Shown here: positions 35,264 to 45,260 of the stretch, piece after piece
Numbering within the stretch: position 1 is the stretch's first letter
Layout of the letters: each line of letters starts with the position of its first letter
NCBI GenBank assembly: GCA_007745835.1
Contig: CP036424.1
Location: 3,087,968 to 3,151,967, forward strand
Length of the DNA: 64,000 bases
Direction of reading: 5' to 3'
From: Planctomycetes bacterium MalM25
GTDB taxonomy: Bacteria > Planctomycetota > Planctomycetia > Pirellulales > Lacipirellulaceae
Notes under the pieces: generated by a model
Database searches by the model: none
Seen by the model: only the letters and a program-made list of their open reading frames with translations
Told to the model about the DNA's origin: nothing
Program-made: the position numbers and the translations under genes

Positions 35264-35500
35264 GTGTCGTCTATCCTCGCCCGCGTCGATGACAAGCACG
35301 TTCCGCTGTACCGGGTCCTCTGGACCTCCGCGACGCCCCACTTTTGTGGCGAAGAGGACTGCCTCCGCGAGGGCTCCTACGAGGTCCGGCTCGAAGAGGA
35401 CGAGACGCTCTGGGCGAGCCCCGGCGAGCACGAGGACTTGCTGAAGCAACTCGAATCGTGGCGAGGCGGGCTCGGGTCGTCGGGCGATTCCGACTGGTGA
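35264..35500 (+). CDS. Small hypothetical protein
   Basis: A 78-aa protein from GTG 35264, acidic, soluble. It has the phrase SATPHFCGEEDC, two Cys near residue 28 and 33, and an Asp/Glu-rich end (EHEDLLKQLESWRGG). It is between proC and another unknown gene in the same direction. The two Cys with an intervening acidic run might bind a metal, but two residues are few; no family recognised. Confidence 0.5.
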   Translation: MSSILARVDDKHVPLYRVLWTSATPHFCGEEDCLREGSYEVRLEEDETLWASPGEHEDLLKQLESWRGGLGSSGDSDW

Positions 35501-35541
35501 TCCCTCACCCAACCAACAAGCAACTTTCTAGGCCGGCGGAG

Positions 35542-36063
35542 ATGGACGAAGACACAACCGATTTCAACGAGGGCGCAGCGGGCGGCGAGCTCGCCTGGCG
35601 CGAGACGTACGTCGTGCTCTTCGAGCACGCCAACCGACCCACGCTCACGCAGGTCGAGGCGGCCATCGGCGCCGCGGACAACCGTCTGAAGATGGAGAAG
35701 CTCTCCGCGGACGAGGACGGGTACTTCCGCTCGCTGCTGGTCCAAGCGCCCGAAGACAACGCGATGCTCGACATCCGCTACGAGTCGGGCGACGCGATCT
35801 CCGAACGCGCGATGACGCTCGCCACGCAACTGCAAGACGAGCTCCAAGGCGACCAGATGGGCCGCCTCGTCCAGGCGAACGCCTGGCTCGAAGTGATGCA
35901 CTTCGAACGCCTCGGCGGGGGCGACGAATGGAGCGAAGAACCGGACGAAATGGCGGGCCCCGAGGGCCTCGACCCGGCGACGCTCATCACCGTTATCGGC
36001 GCCCTCGCCGAGCTGACCGACGGCCTCCCCATCGACCCCGAAGCGGGCGAAATTTTGACTTAG
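35542..36063 (+). CDS. Conserved-looking hypothetical protein upstream of the EF-P paralogue
   Basis: A 173-aa acidic soluble protein; the start ATG 35542 has a GGCGGAG directly upstream. The centre (RETYVVLFEHANRPTLTQVE, then YFRSLLVQAPEDNAMLDIRY) reads as alternating strands and helices. No catalytic motif. It lies 93 nt before the EfpL gene; the pairing may be fortuitous. Confidence 0.6.
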   Translation: MDEDTTDFNEGAAGGELAWRETYVVLFEHANRPTLTQVEAAIGAADNRLKMEKLSADEDGYFRSLLVQAPEDNAMLDIRYESGDAISERAMTLATQLQDELQGDQMGRLVQANAWLEVMHFERLGGGDEWSEEPDEMAGPEGLDPATLITVIGALAELTDGLPIDPEAGEILT

Positions 36064-36156
36064 ATCAGCAGGTTGCCGAGAGGAGAGCCTCTGCTCCCAA
36101 GATTCTCTCCCTCGCGCGATCTCCTCTTCCCCTCTCCCTACAACTCTCTGACCACT

Positions 36157-36720
36157 GTGCTCGCCAAAGACATCAAGCCCGGCACGATCGTCGTGCAGAA
36201 CGACGCCCCCTGCCTCATCGAGACCATGAGCGTGCAGAGCCCGTCGGCCCGCGGCGGGGCGACGCTCTACAAGTTCCGCGCCCGCAACGTGGTCACCAAA
36301 AACAAGGTCGACATCACGCTCAAGGGGACGGACAACCTGCCCGACGCGGACTTCGCCCGCCGCGAGGTGAGCATCATGTACTCCGACCAGGAGTCAATTC
36401 ACCTGATGGACAGCGAGACGTACGAGCAGTACGAGATCCCCGCCGACGAGGTCGCCGAGGAGATGAAGTGGGTCGCCGAAGGGATGGAGGGCTTGCTGGC
36501 GTTGATCTACAACGACCAGTGCGTCGGCATCCAGGTGCCCGCGACCGTGACCATGAAGATCGCGCAGTGCGACCCCGGCGCCAAAGGGAACAGCGCCACG
36601 GGCCGCACCAAGCCACTCACCCTCGAGTCGGGCGCCCAGATCCAAGGCCCCGAGTACCTCGCCGAGGGCGAGAGCGTCAAAGTCGATACAAGGACCGGCG
36701 ACTTCCTAGGCCGGGCGTGA
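36157..36720 (+). CDS. efpL: EF-P paralogue of the EfpL (YeiP) type
   Basis: A 187-aa translation factor from GTG 36157, giving the standard N-terminus (LAKDIKPGTIVVQND). All three OB/KOW-type domains are present. The P-site loop is SVQSPSARGGATLYKF, with Arg32 at the tip and the SPSARG-ATLYK grammar of EfpL/YeiP, not the Lys-containing PGKGxA loop of classical EF-P. The C-terminal GAQIQGPEYLAEGESVKVDT is also family-typical. EfpL eases ribosome stalling at proline and other motifs without post-translational modification. Its 3' end overlaps the convergent PEP-CTERM gene by 44 nt. Confidence 0.88.
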   Translation: MLAKDIKPGTIVVQNDAPCLIETMSVQSPSARGGATLYKFRARNVVTKNKVDITLKGTDNLPDADFARREVSIMYSDQESIHLMDSETYEQYEIPADEVAEEMKWVAEGMEGLLALIYNDQCVGIQVPATVTMKIAQCDPGAKGNSATGRTKPLTLESGAQIQGPEYLAEGESVKVDTRTGDFLGRA

Positions 36721-37522
36721 GGGCCGCGACGACCAGCAACACCAGCGCCGTGGGCTCGGGAACTGCGGTCGCCCCCCCCTGCTGGCTCAAAGCGACCTCG
36801 ATCGCGTTGTCAAACAACGCCAGGGCGGGCGCCCGATCGCCGTAGTGACCGCGCCACTTTGCCGAGGCCTCGATGAGCCATTGGTCGCTGGGCGCGGCGA
36901 GCATCGAAGCGGTGTCGCGGATCGACGTGTAGTCCGAGGCGTCGACGACGCCATCCTCGTTGTAGTCGGACCAATCGCCCGATCGGGCCAGCGCCCGCAG
37001 GTCGTACTCGAAGTAATCGGCCACCCAGTCGCGCGGGATCGTCTCGCCGCGAAGGTACATCCAGGGGCCGAGAGTCACCGCGTACATCTCCACGAGCGAC
37101 TGCTCCAACGGCGAGGCGGCGGGCGAGTCGTTGGCGATCCCCTCGAAGCGGTAAACCTCGAACGGGGTGAAGGCGAAGGGCTGAGGGATCAGCTCGCCCG
37201 TCAGAAGCTCCATATTGAAGAGATGCCCCACGTCGATGAACGCGGGCAACAGCGGGCCGAGGGGCGCCCGGATATCGACGTTGTCGAAACGCGGGGTCAA
37301 CTCAAGCGGCTCGTTGGGAGTGCCGCCCGACCACTCACGCAGGAAGTCGTACTCGCCCCGCAGGCGATAACGCGTCTCGACGCCGGCGAAGCCGCCGGAC
37401 TGGGTCAGGACGCTGTGGCTCGGCAGCAAGCGGTATTGGTCGAGCCGATCGGGCGGGGTGGCGACGCTCGCCACTGTCGAACCGAGGGTGACCGCCACCA
37501 CAATCAAAAATGAAAAACGCAT
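36677..37522 (-). CDS. PEP-CTERM secreted protein with dockerin-like segment
   Basis: A 281-aa protein. The N-terminus (FSFLIVVAVTLGSTVASVA) is a signal peptide. A dockerin-like Ca2+-loop phrase, DYNEDGVVDASDYTSIRD, is at ~190-208. The C-terminus ends AVPEPTALVLLVVAALTPGL plus RSLYRL: PEP motif, hydrophobic helix, Arg-containing tail. The last ~15 codons overlap efpL on the opposite strand. The body is not recognised. Confidence 0.8.
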   Translation of the reverse strand: MRFSFLIVVAVTLGSTVASVATPPDRLDQYRLLPSHSVLTQSGGFAGVETRYRLRGEYDFLREWSGGTPNEPLELTPRFDNVDIRAPLGPLLPAFIDVGHLFNMELLTGELIPQPFAFTPFEVYRFEGIANDSPAASPLEQSLVEMYAVTLGPWMYLRGETIPRDWVADYFEYDLRALARSGDWSDYNEDGVVDASDYTSIRDTASMLAAPSDQWLIEASAKWRGHYGDRAPALALFDNAIEVALSQQGGATAVPEPTALVLLVVAALTPGLGSRRSLYRL

Positions 37523-37622
37523 CGGTTAGTTCCTGCAGATTTGCCCCTGCGGAATACTTCTTACCCAGGATGGCCGAACCCAAAGCCCAAGTGCAACGCG
37601 CATCCTCGAGATTTCTAGGAAA

Positions 37623-37805
37623 TCACTTCTTCGCCTTCTTCTTGGGCGCCGCTTTGCCCTTCTTCTTGGGGGCCGCTTTCTTCTTGGCTGACTTGGCGAC
37701 CTTCTTAGTGGTCTTTTTCTTAGCCGTCTTCTTCTTGCCGCCGCCGAAGGCCTTGTCCCAGCCGCTGGCGTACTTCTCGTTGGAACCGACGTGGATGACT
37801 GACAT
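37623..37805 (-). CDS. Small protein with Lys/Ala-rich histone-like tail
   Basis: A 60-aa protein from ATG 37805; the further upstream part of the frame lies in an inverted repeat and is not credible. The N-terminal ~25 residues (SVIHVGSNEKYASGWDKAFG) are compact; the rest is KKKTAKKKTTKK followed by AAPKKKGKAAPKKK-type repeats, as in histone H1-like bacterial tails. It probably binds nucleic acid. The gene is 83 nt downstream of ettA in the same direction, so it may act at the ribosome or nucleoid. Function not known. Confidence 0.65.
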   Translation of the reverse strand: MSVIHVGSNEKYASGWDKAFGGGKKKTAKKKTTKKVAKSAKKKAAPKKKGKAAPKKKAKK

Positions 37806-37812
37806 GAGTTTT

Positions 37813-37881
37813 GAGTTCTGAGGCGCGAGTTGGGAGTAAAGAGGGCTTGGAAGTGAGGCGTTAACTCGCGCCTCGCAACTC
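37813..37881. repeat. Inverted repeat between ettA and the Lys-rich gene
   Basis: Arms of 19 nt, 37813-37831 and 37863-37881, are reverse complements except for two positions; both contain GAGGCGCGAGTT or its complement. TTGGGAG follows the left arm and recurs, reverse-complemented, near 37880-37886. Similar short repeats (GAGTT-type) may be dispersed in this genome. Confidence 0.6.
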
Positions 37882-37888
37882 CCAACCC

Positions 37889-39559
<1,671 letters not shown>

Positions 39560-39678
39560 GCTAGGGCGGGGCGGCGGGTCGCGGTGGGGGAGGATGGAAG
39601 CGGCCGATTATTACCGCTGGGCGGCCCCCTTGGCAGGCGCCGAGGGCAAGATTCGTCCGCTGGCGGCGAAGCACATTC

Positions 39679-40170
39679 ATGAAGTACCAGTTGCTCCGGC
39701 GGCTACTACGTTTCAACCCCACCTACGACCTCATCGACGGCCGGGGGCGGCCAATCCTGTGTGCCGAAAAGCGGCTCGTGTCGTTCTCGAGCGAGTACTC
39801 GGCCCGCAGTCCCGATGGGCGGCAAGAGCGTTTCAGCCTCCGCCAACGCTACGCCCTGGGGCGGCCCGACTACGAGGTCGCCCAGGGCGGTGAGTGGCTC
39901 GCCTTCATCCAGCGTCGGCTGAGTTTCTACCCGAGCTACGACATCGATCTGGTCGGGGGCGAGCAGCTCCACGTGATCAGTTCGACCCTCGGCAGGCGAT
40001 ACCACATCGCTCACGCCGACGCCGAGGACCAGCCCCTGGCGACGATCTCACGCGGGTGGACGTTGCGAGAGCGCTACCGTGTCGAACTGCTCGAACGGAG
40101 CTACGAGGAGGTCGTCTTCGCGATCGCTCTGGTGATCGCCGACAGCCTCCGGCACAGCAGCGTGGGGTGA
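39679..40170 (+). CDS. LURP-one-related (tubby C-terminal-like) protein
   Basis: A 163-aa protein with the grammar of the LURP-one family: repeating beta-strand phrases (YDLIDGRGRPIL, DYEVAQGGEWLAFIQRR, YDIDLVGGEQLHVISS) and a C-terminal hydrophobic helix (YEEVVFAIALVIADSLRHS). That fold is a closed beta-barrel around a central helix. The bacterial members are of unknown function; lipid or membrane binding is suggested for tubby-like relatives. The assignment rests on pattern, not a diagnostic residue. Confidence 0.6.
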   Translation: MKYQLLRRLLRFNPTYDLIDGRGRPILCAEKRLVSFSSEYSARSPDGRQERFSLRQRYALGRPDYEVAQGGEWLAFIQRRLSFYPSYDIDLVGGEQLHVISSTLGRRYHIAHADAEDQPLATISRGWTLRERYRVELLERSYEEVVFAIALVIADSLRHSSVG

Positions 40171-40247
40171 CCGGCGGTTCGCACGCCGCGGGAGGATGGG
40201 TAAGCTGGACGCCATCCCACCGACGCCCTCCCGAGGCAGATGCCCCT

Positions 40248-41483
40248 ATGCGTTTCTTCGCCCGACTCGGTTTGCTCCTCGCTGTCTACGCGCCCGGCGG
40301 CGTCTCCGCGGAAGACTGGCCCCAGTGGATGGGCCCCAACCGCGACGGCCTCACCGCCGAAACAGGGCTCTTGCAGGCGTGGCCCGAAGGGGGCCCCGAA
40401 CGGGTCTGGCTGTTCGAGGACTGCGGCCTCGGTTACGCCGGCCCGGCGATCGTGGATGGCAAGCTGTTCATCATGGGCTCGCGCGACGGCGTCGAGCGGC
40501 TCCTCTGCCTCGACGCGGCGACCGGCGACGAGCTGTGGGCTGCCGACCTCGGCGAGGAGTACGAGAACGGCTGGGGCGACGGACCCCGCGGCACCCCCAC
40601 AATCGACGGCGACCGGATCTACGTGCTCGCCGCCCGCGGGGCGCTCGTCTGCCTCTCGCTCAGTGGCGAAGAACAGTGGCGCGTCGCCATGCAGGACTTC
40701 GGCGGGAAGATCCCGGTCTGGGGGTACTCCGAGTCGCCCCTGATCGACGGCGATCAGGTCGTCGTCACGCCGGGCAAGGACCAAGGGGCGATCGTCGCCC
40801 TTGATAAGTACAGCGGCCAACTCGTTTGGCAAACCGAGGAGATCACCCCGGTGGCGCATTACTCCTCGATCGTCCGCGCCGAGATCCACGGGAAGCCACA
40901 GTACGTACAGCTGCTTGTCGATCAGTTGGTCGGAGTCGATCCGGCGAGCGGCGACCTGCTCTGGACGGTCCCCTGGCCCGGCCGCACCGCCGTGATCCCG
41001 ACGCCGATCGTCCGCGGCAACCAGATCTACGTCACCACGGGTTATGGCGTCGGTTGCATGCTGGTCGAGGTCGATGCGGATAACCACGCGTCGATCGTCT
41101 ACGAGAACAAGCTGATGAAGAACCACCACGGTGGCGTCGTCCTGCTGGGCGACAAGCTGTACGGCCACTCGGACAAGATGGGTTGGCTTTGCCAAGACTT
41201 CGCCACCGGCCAGCGCGTCTGGCGGGAGCGGGCCGCCCTCGGCAAGGGAGCGATCGCCTACGCCGACGGGCGCTTCTACTGCCTCAGCGAAAACGAGGGC
41301 GAAGTCGTCCTGATCGAGGCCTCAACCGAAGGCTGGACCGAGCACGGCCGCTTCACCCTCGAGCCGCAAACCGAGCTGCGCAAGCCGAAGGGAAAGATCT
41401 GGACCCACCCGGTCATCGTGGACGGCAAGCTCTACCTGCGGGATCAGGAGTTGCTGTTCTGCTTCGAGGTGTCGACCGACTGA
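40248..41483 (+). CDS. Secreted PQQ-like beta-propeller protein
   Basis: A 411-aa protein from ATG 40248; residues 1-21 form a signal peptide (LGLLLAVYAPGGVSA). After EDWPQWMGPNRDGLTAETG, the standard start of planctomycete PQQ-like proteins, come about seven blades with phrases such as LLCLDAATGDELWAADLGEE and IVALDKYSGQLVW, the AxDxxTGxxxW type repeats. It resembles PQQ-binding quinoproteins and BamB, but the residues that hold PQQ are not evident, so enzyme activity is doubtful. A repeat and a terminator follow. Confidence 0.85.
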   Translation: MRFFARLGLLLAVYAPGGVSAEDWPQWMGPNRDGLTAETGLLQAWPEGGPERVWLFEDCGLGYAGPAIVDGKLFIMGSRDGVERLLCLDAATGDELWAADLGEEYENGWGDGPRGTPTIDGDRIYVLAARGALVCLSLSGEEQWRVAMQDFGGKIPVWGYSESPLIDGDQVVVTPGKDQGAIVALDKYSGQLVWQTEEITPVAHYSSIVRAEIHGKPQYVQLLVDQLVGVDPASGDLLWTVPWPGRTAVIPTPIVRGNQIYVTTGYGVGCMLVEVDADNHASIVYENKLMKNHHGGVVLLGDKLYGHSDKMGWLCQDFATGQRVWRERAALGKGAIAYADGRFYCLSENEGEVVLIEASTEGWTEHGRFTLEPQTELRKPKGKIWTHPVIVDGKLYLRDQELLFCFEVSTD

Positions 41484-41489
41484 TCATCG

Positions 41490-41575
41490 GTAGGAGGCGT
41501 CTCCCGACACCGATTCGGGTGTCCCCGCCCTTGTCGGCTAGCAGCACGTCATCGGCGTCGGGAGACGCCTCCTAC
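41490..41575. repeat. Long palindrome, copy B of the dispersed element
   Basis: The 25-nt arms 41490-41514 and 41551-41575 match at 24 positions as reverse complements (GTAGGAGGCGTCTCCCGAC then R-CCGAT). The middle ~36 nt is unrelated to copy A (12812-12898), though both copies share the outer GTRGGAGGCGTCTCC. It lies 7 nt past the PQQ-like stop and before the terminator at 41593. Confidence 0.75.
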
Positions 41576-41592
41576 AAGCACCAACAAGAGAA

Positions 41593-41623
41593 AGGGCCCC
41601 GATCGGATTCCGACCGGGGCCCT
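41593..41623. terminator. Bidirectional terminator between convergent genes
   Basis: The stem AGGGCCCCG (41593-41601) pairs with CGGGGCCCT (41615-41623), with an inner TCG/CGA. On the minus strand it is followed by TTCTC and on the plus strand, after a few bases, by TTTT, so it can serve both the PQQ-like gene and fdhA. Confidence 0.75.
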
Positions 41624-41651
41624 CGTCGTTTTCGATTCAGCGATCCACGCC

Positions 41652-42854
41652 TCAGGCGGGGACCATGCCGTGCGGGTCGAGCACGAACTTCTTCGCGGCG
41701 CCCTGGTCGAAGTCCATGTAGCCCTTGGGGGCGTTTTCGAGCGAGATGACCTCGACGTTGCACGCGTCGGCCGGGTGGGCCTTGTCGTGCAGGATCGACA
41801 TCATCAGGCCACGGTTGTACTTCATCACCGGGCACTGGCCGGTCGTGAAGTGATGGCTCTTCGCCCAGCCAAGCCCGATGCGGATACCGAGCTGGCCGAT
41901 CTTGGCGTCCTCGTCGATGCCGCCCGGGTCGCCCGTGACGTACAAGCCGGGGATGCCGATGCCGCCGGCCGCCCGCGTAACTTCCATCACGCTGTTGAGC
42001 ACCGTGGCGGGCTGCTCGCGATCGGCGTCGCCGCCGTGGCCGCGGGCCTCGAAGCCGACGCAGTCGACCGCACAGTCAACCTCGGGCACACCGAGGATCT
42101 GCTCGATCTGCTCGGCCAGGTTGCCGTGCTTCGCGAGGTTGACCGTCTCACAACCGAACGAAGCGGCCTGGTCCAGACGCGACTGGATCATGTCGCCAAC
42201 GATCACGACCGAAGCGCCCAAGATCTTGCAGCTGTAGGCACAGGCCAAGCCGACCGGGCCGGCGCCCGCGACGTAGACCGTGCTGCCGGTCGTCACGCCC
42301 GCGGTCCAGGCACCGTGGTAGCCGGTCGGCAGGATGTCCGACAGCAGCGTCAGGTCGCGGATCTTCGCCAGGGCCGCGTCACGGTCCGGGAAGGCCAGCA
42401 AGTTCCAGTCGGCGTAGGGGACCATCACGTAGCGGGCCTGGCCGCCGATCCAGCCACCCATGTCGACGTAGCCGTACGCCGCGCCGGGGCGGGCCGGGTT
42501 CACGTTCAGACAGACGCCCGTGTCGCGTTCCTTGCAGCAACGGCAGCGGCCGCAGGCGATGTTGAACGGGACGCTGCAGATATCCCCCTTCTTGATGAAC
42601 TCGACATCGCGGCCGCACTCGATCACCTCGCCAGTGATCTCGTGACCGAGGATGATCCCCTCCGGCGCCGTGGTGCGACCGCGGACCATGTGCTGGTCGC
42701 TGCCGCAGATGTTGGTCGCGACGATCTTCAAGATCACCCCGTGCTGGCAGGGACGCATCTTGCCGTTCTGCTCAATCTCGAGCTTGGGGTCGTCGATCGA
42801 CTGGATCTCAACGACGCCCGGCTTGACGTAGGCAACGCCTTTGTTGTCGGACAT
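41652..42854 (-). CDS. fdhA: Glutathione-independent formaldehyde dehydrogenase (zinc ADH family)
   Basis: A 400-aa enzyme of the same length as Pseudomonas putida FdhA. It oxidises formaldehyde to formate with tightly bound NAD+ and zinc, without glutathione. The N-terminus SDNKGVAYVKPGVVEIQSID and the catalytic zinc motif NICGSDQHMVRGR are diagnostic; the structural-zinc Cys cluster is IACGRCRCCKERDTGVC. The Rossmann fold reads VYVAGAGPVGLACAYSCKI. A gene for an unrelated membrane protein lies upstream; no other C1 gene is near. Confidence 0.92.
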   Translation of the reverse strand: MSDNKGVAYVKPGVVEIQSIDDPKLEIEQNGKMRPCQHGVILKIVATNICGSDQHMVRGRTTAPEGIILGHEITGEVIECGRDVEFIKKGDICSVPFNIACGRCRCCKERDTGVCLNVNPARPGAAYGYVDMGGWIGGQARYVMVPYADWNLLAFPDRDAALAKIRDLTLLSDILPTGYHGAWTAGVTTGSTVYVAGAGPVGLACAYSCKILGASVVIVGDMIQSRLDQAASFGCETVNLAKHGNLAEQIEQILGVPEVDCAVDCVGFEARGHGGDADREQPATVLNSVMEVTRAAGGIGIPGLYVTGDPGGIDEDAKIGQLGIRIGLGWAKSHHFTTGQCPVMKYNRGLMMSILHDKAHPADACNVEVISLENAPKGYMDFDQGAAKKFVLDPHGMVPA

Positions 42855-43223
42855 CCGATTTGTCTCCGGTTGAAGAGTGAGAAGATGAGCGGGGCTCAAA
42901 GCATACCAGAAGCTGAGCGGATTCAAGCCGCTCGTCCGCGACGCTTGGCGACCACGAAGCGGCCGCCTAAGTCACCGATAAGTAATGTCGCGCCGGCTGA
43001 CGAACTCACCCGCGTATGCTCCACCTTCTCGACATAATCACGCAACGAGGTCCACTCTGGCCGCGAAGTAACGTTCGCGTAACGACCGAGCGGGCCGGCG
43101 TAAACGATACTTTGCAATCGGTTTGTTCTGACAACCCAATGGCAGCGCGCGCCGGCTCATAAGAGTTGCGGGTGGAACCTAGCAACCACTTGGCGGCGAC
43201 CATGCACTTGGCCGGCTCGCGGC
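42855..43223. other. Spacer upstream of fdhA without a supported gene
   Basis: These 369 nt are less GC-rich than the coding regions around. Short frames exist on the minus strand (64 aa at 42923-43117; 78 aa at 43006-43242) but they overlap each other, have no recognisable motif and no ribosome-binding site. The fdhA promoter is probably here; I could not point to clear boxes. Confidence 0.4.
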
Positions 43224-43568
43224 TCAAGAAACAGGAGGCCAATCAAAGACCTCGCCCCGTAGGTCGTCTCGCCAAACCTCCATGGCGTTCTCGATGCGTT
43301 CGCGCATCAGCTTCTTACCTGCGTTCATCCCTTTACGTTGCATCCACAGGATCGGCCAGAAGATCGGAATGATCGCGAAAGCGATCTGCAAACATCCGAA
43401 GGCTTTCAGGGATTCGAGCATGGCTTCGTATTCGCTAATCGCGTTCTTCAGATAAAGAACCTTTGCCTTGCGAACCTCATCCTCGGGAAGCCCCGCCAGG
43501 CCAGCGAGGAACAGCTGCATGCGTTCCGGCGATAACGAATCTTGTTGTGGGTTCCCGTGCATCGACAT
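43224..43568 (-). CDS. Small membrane-associated hypothetical protein
   Basis: A 114-aa protein: a helical N-terminal region (PERMQLFLAGLAGLPEDEVR), one hydrophobic segment (CLQIAFAIIPIFWPILWM, ~60-77), then a basic region rich in Arg/Lys (KGMNAGKKLMRERIENAME). Base composition is clearly lower in GC than the neighbours, which suggests a foreign or weakly expressed gene. No family was recognised. The gene is 72 nt from the guaA stop, both on the minus strand. Confidence 0.5.
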   Translation of the reverse strand: MSMHGNPQQDSLSPERMQLFLAGLAGLPEDEVRKAKVLYLKNAISEYEAMLESLKAFGCLQIAFAIIPIFWPILWMQRKGMNAGKKLMRERIENAMEVWRDDLRGEVFDWPPVS

Positions 43569-43640
43569 TGAGTTACTCCAACTGCATCCTATGCATTGCG
43601 TAATCGATGGCGATTCGCATGCGAAATGGGAATCTTGCCC

Positions 43641-45239
43641 TCACTCCCACTCGATCGTCGCCGGCGGCTTCGAGCTAATATCGTAGACCACGCGGTTCAC
43701 GCCCGGCACCTCGTTGATGACGCGGGTGCTGATGCGGCTCAGCAGGTCGTGCGGCAAGTGGCTCCAGTCGGCGGTCATGAAGTCGTCCGTGTTCACGCAC
43801 CGCACCGCGAGGGCGTTCTCGTAGGTGCGGCCGTCGCCCATCACGCCGACGCTTTGCACGGGCAGCAGCACCGCGAACGCCTGGGAGGTCTGGCGGTAGA
43901 GGCCGGCCGCCTTGATCTCGCCGACGACGATCGCGTCGGCCTCCCTTAGGGTGTGGCACTTCGCGGCGGTCACCTCGCCCAGGCAACGGACGGCCAGGCC
44001 GGGCCCCGGGAAGGGGTGCCGCCAGACGATCTCCTCGGGCAGTCCGAGCTGCAGGCCGAGCTGGCGGACCTCGTCCTTGAACAGGTCGCGGAGCGGCTCG
44101 ATCAGCTCGAAGCCGAGCTCCTCGGGGAGGCCGCCCACGTTGTGGTGCAGCTTGATCGAAGCGGCCGGCCCGTCCGGGTTGCCGCCGCTCTCGATCACGT
44201 CCGGGTAGAGCGTCCCTTGAGCAAGGAAGCGGGCGTCCTCGACCTTGGCGGCCTCCGCCTTAAAGCACTCGATGAACTCGCCGCCGATGATCTTGCGTTT
44301 GGTCTGCGGTTCGGTCACGCCGGCGAGCTTCGCGAGGAACCGCTCCTCGGCGTCGACGACGTGCAGATCCGATTTGAAGTGGTCGGTGAACTCGCGGACG
44401 ACGGCCGAAGCCTCGTCCTTGCGCAGCAGGCCGTTATCGACCAGGATGCAGGTGAGCTGCGGGCCGATCGCCTTGGACAACAGCGCCGCCACGACCGCCG
44501 AGTCGACGCCACCCGACAAGCCGCAGATGACGCGTGAGTCGCCCACCTGCTCGCGGACGCGGGCGATCGCCTCGTCGGCGAAGTCGCCCAGCCGCCACTG
44601 CCCGGTCGTGCCGCAAACCTCCCGCAGGAAGTTGCCGAGGATCGTCTTCCCCTCGACCGAGTGGGTCACCTCCGGGTGGAACTGCAAGCCGTAAGCGGGC
44701 AGGCGGTTGTGGCGCACGGCGGCGAAGGGGCACGTGTCGGTCTTCGCGAGCGGTGAGAAGTCGCTGGCGATCTGCTGCACCTGGTCGCCGTGGCTCATCC
44801 ACACCTCGGTGTGGGCGTGGACGTCCTTGAACAGGTCAGAGTCGTCGACGACCTCGCAGTGGGCGCGGCCGTATTCACGCACGTCGTGGCTCTCGACCTT
44901 GCCGCCGAGCGCCTCGCACATCAGCTGCATGCCGTAGCAGATGCCCAGCACGGGGACGCCCAACTCGAACAGCTTCGGGTCGCAGCGTGGCGCCCCCTCG
45001 GCGTAGACGCTGCTCGGGCCACCCGACAGGATGATCCCCTTGGGCGCCAACTCGACGATCCGCTCGGCCGGCAAGTCGTGGCGGACGATCTCGCAGTAGA
45101 CGTGCTGCTCGCGCACCCGGCGGGCGATCAGCTGGGCGAATTGGCTGCCGAAATCGAGGACGAGCACCCGCTCGCGGGCCAAGTCGCCGCGGCGGGGCGC
45201 CGCTGAGGGGGGGGCGGTCTCGGTGTTGATCGAAGACAT
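43641..45239 (-). CDS. guaA: GMP synthase (glutamine-hydrolysing)
   Basis: A 532-aa enzyme from ATG 45239. Residues ~25-210 form the class I glutaminase: GICYGMQ with the nucleophile Cys and FHPEVTHS with the catalytic His. Next is the ATP pyrophosphatase domain with the PP-loop [12 protein letters not shown], then the C-terminal dimerisation domain ending [17 protein letters not shown]. It converts XMP to GMP. A hairpin lies in its leader. The divergent neighbour surE is also nucleotide-related. Confidence 0.95.
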   Translation of the reverse strand: MSSINTETAPPSAAPRRGDLARERVLVLDFGSQFAQLIARRVREQHVYCEIVRHDLPAERIVELAPKGIILSGGPSSVYAEGAPRCDPKLFELGVPVLGICYGMQLMCEALGGKVESHDVREYGRAHCEVVDDSDLFKDVHAHTEVWMSHGDQVQQIASDFSPLAKTDTCPFAAVRHNRLPAYGLQFHPEVTHSVEGKTILGNFLREVCGTTGQWRLGDFADEAIARVREQVGDSRVICGLSGGVDSAVVAALLSKAIGPQLTCILVDNGLLRKDEASAVVREFTDHFKSDLHVVDAEERFLAKLAGVTEPQTKRKIIGGEFIECFKAEAAKVEDARFLAQGTLYPDVIESGGNPDGPAASIKLHHNVGGLPEELGFELIEPLRDLFKDEVRQLGLQLGLPEEIVWRHPFPGPGLAVRCLGEVTAAKCHTLREADAIVVGEIKAAGLYRQTSQAFAVLLPVQSVGVMGDGRTYENALAVRCVNTDDFMTADWSHLPHDLLSRISTRVINEVPGVNRVVYDISSKPPATIEWE

Positions 45240-45260
45240 CACGTTGTCTTTCCGTGACAC

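Noticed and set aside
42923-43117. 64-aa minus-strand frame upstream of fdhA
   Set aside because: No ribosome-binding site, no recognisable motif, overlaps another weak frame; not enough support for a gene.
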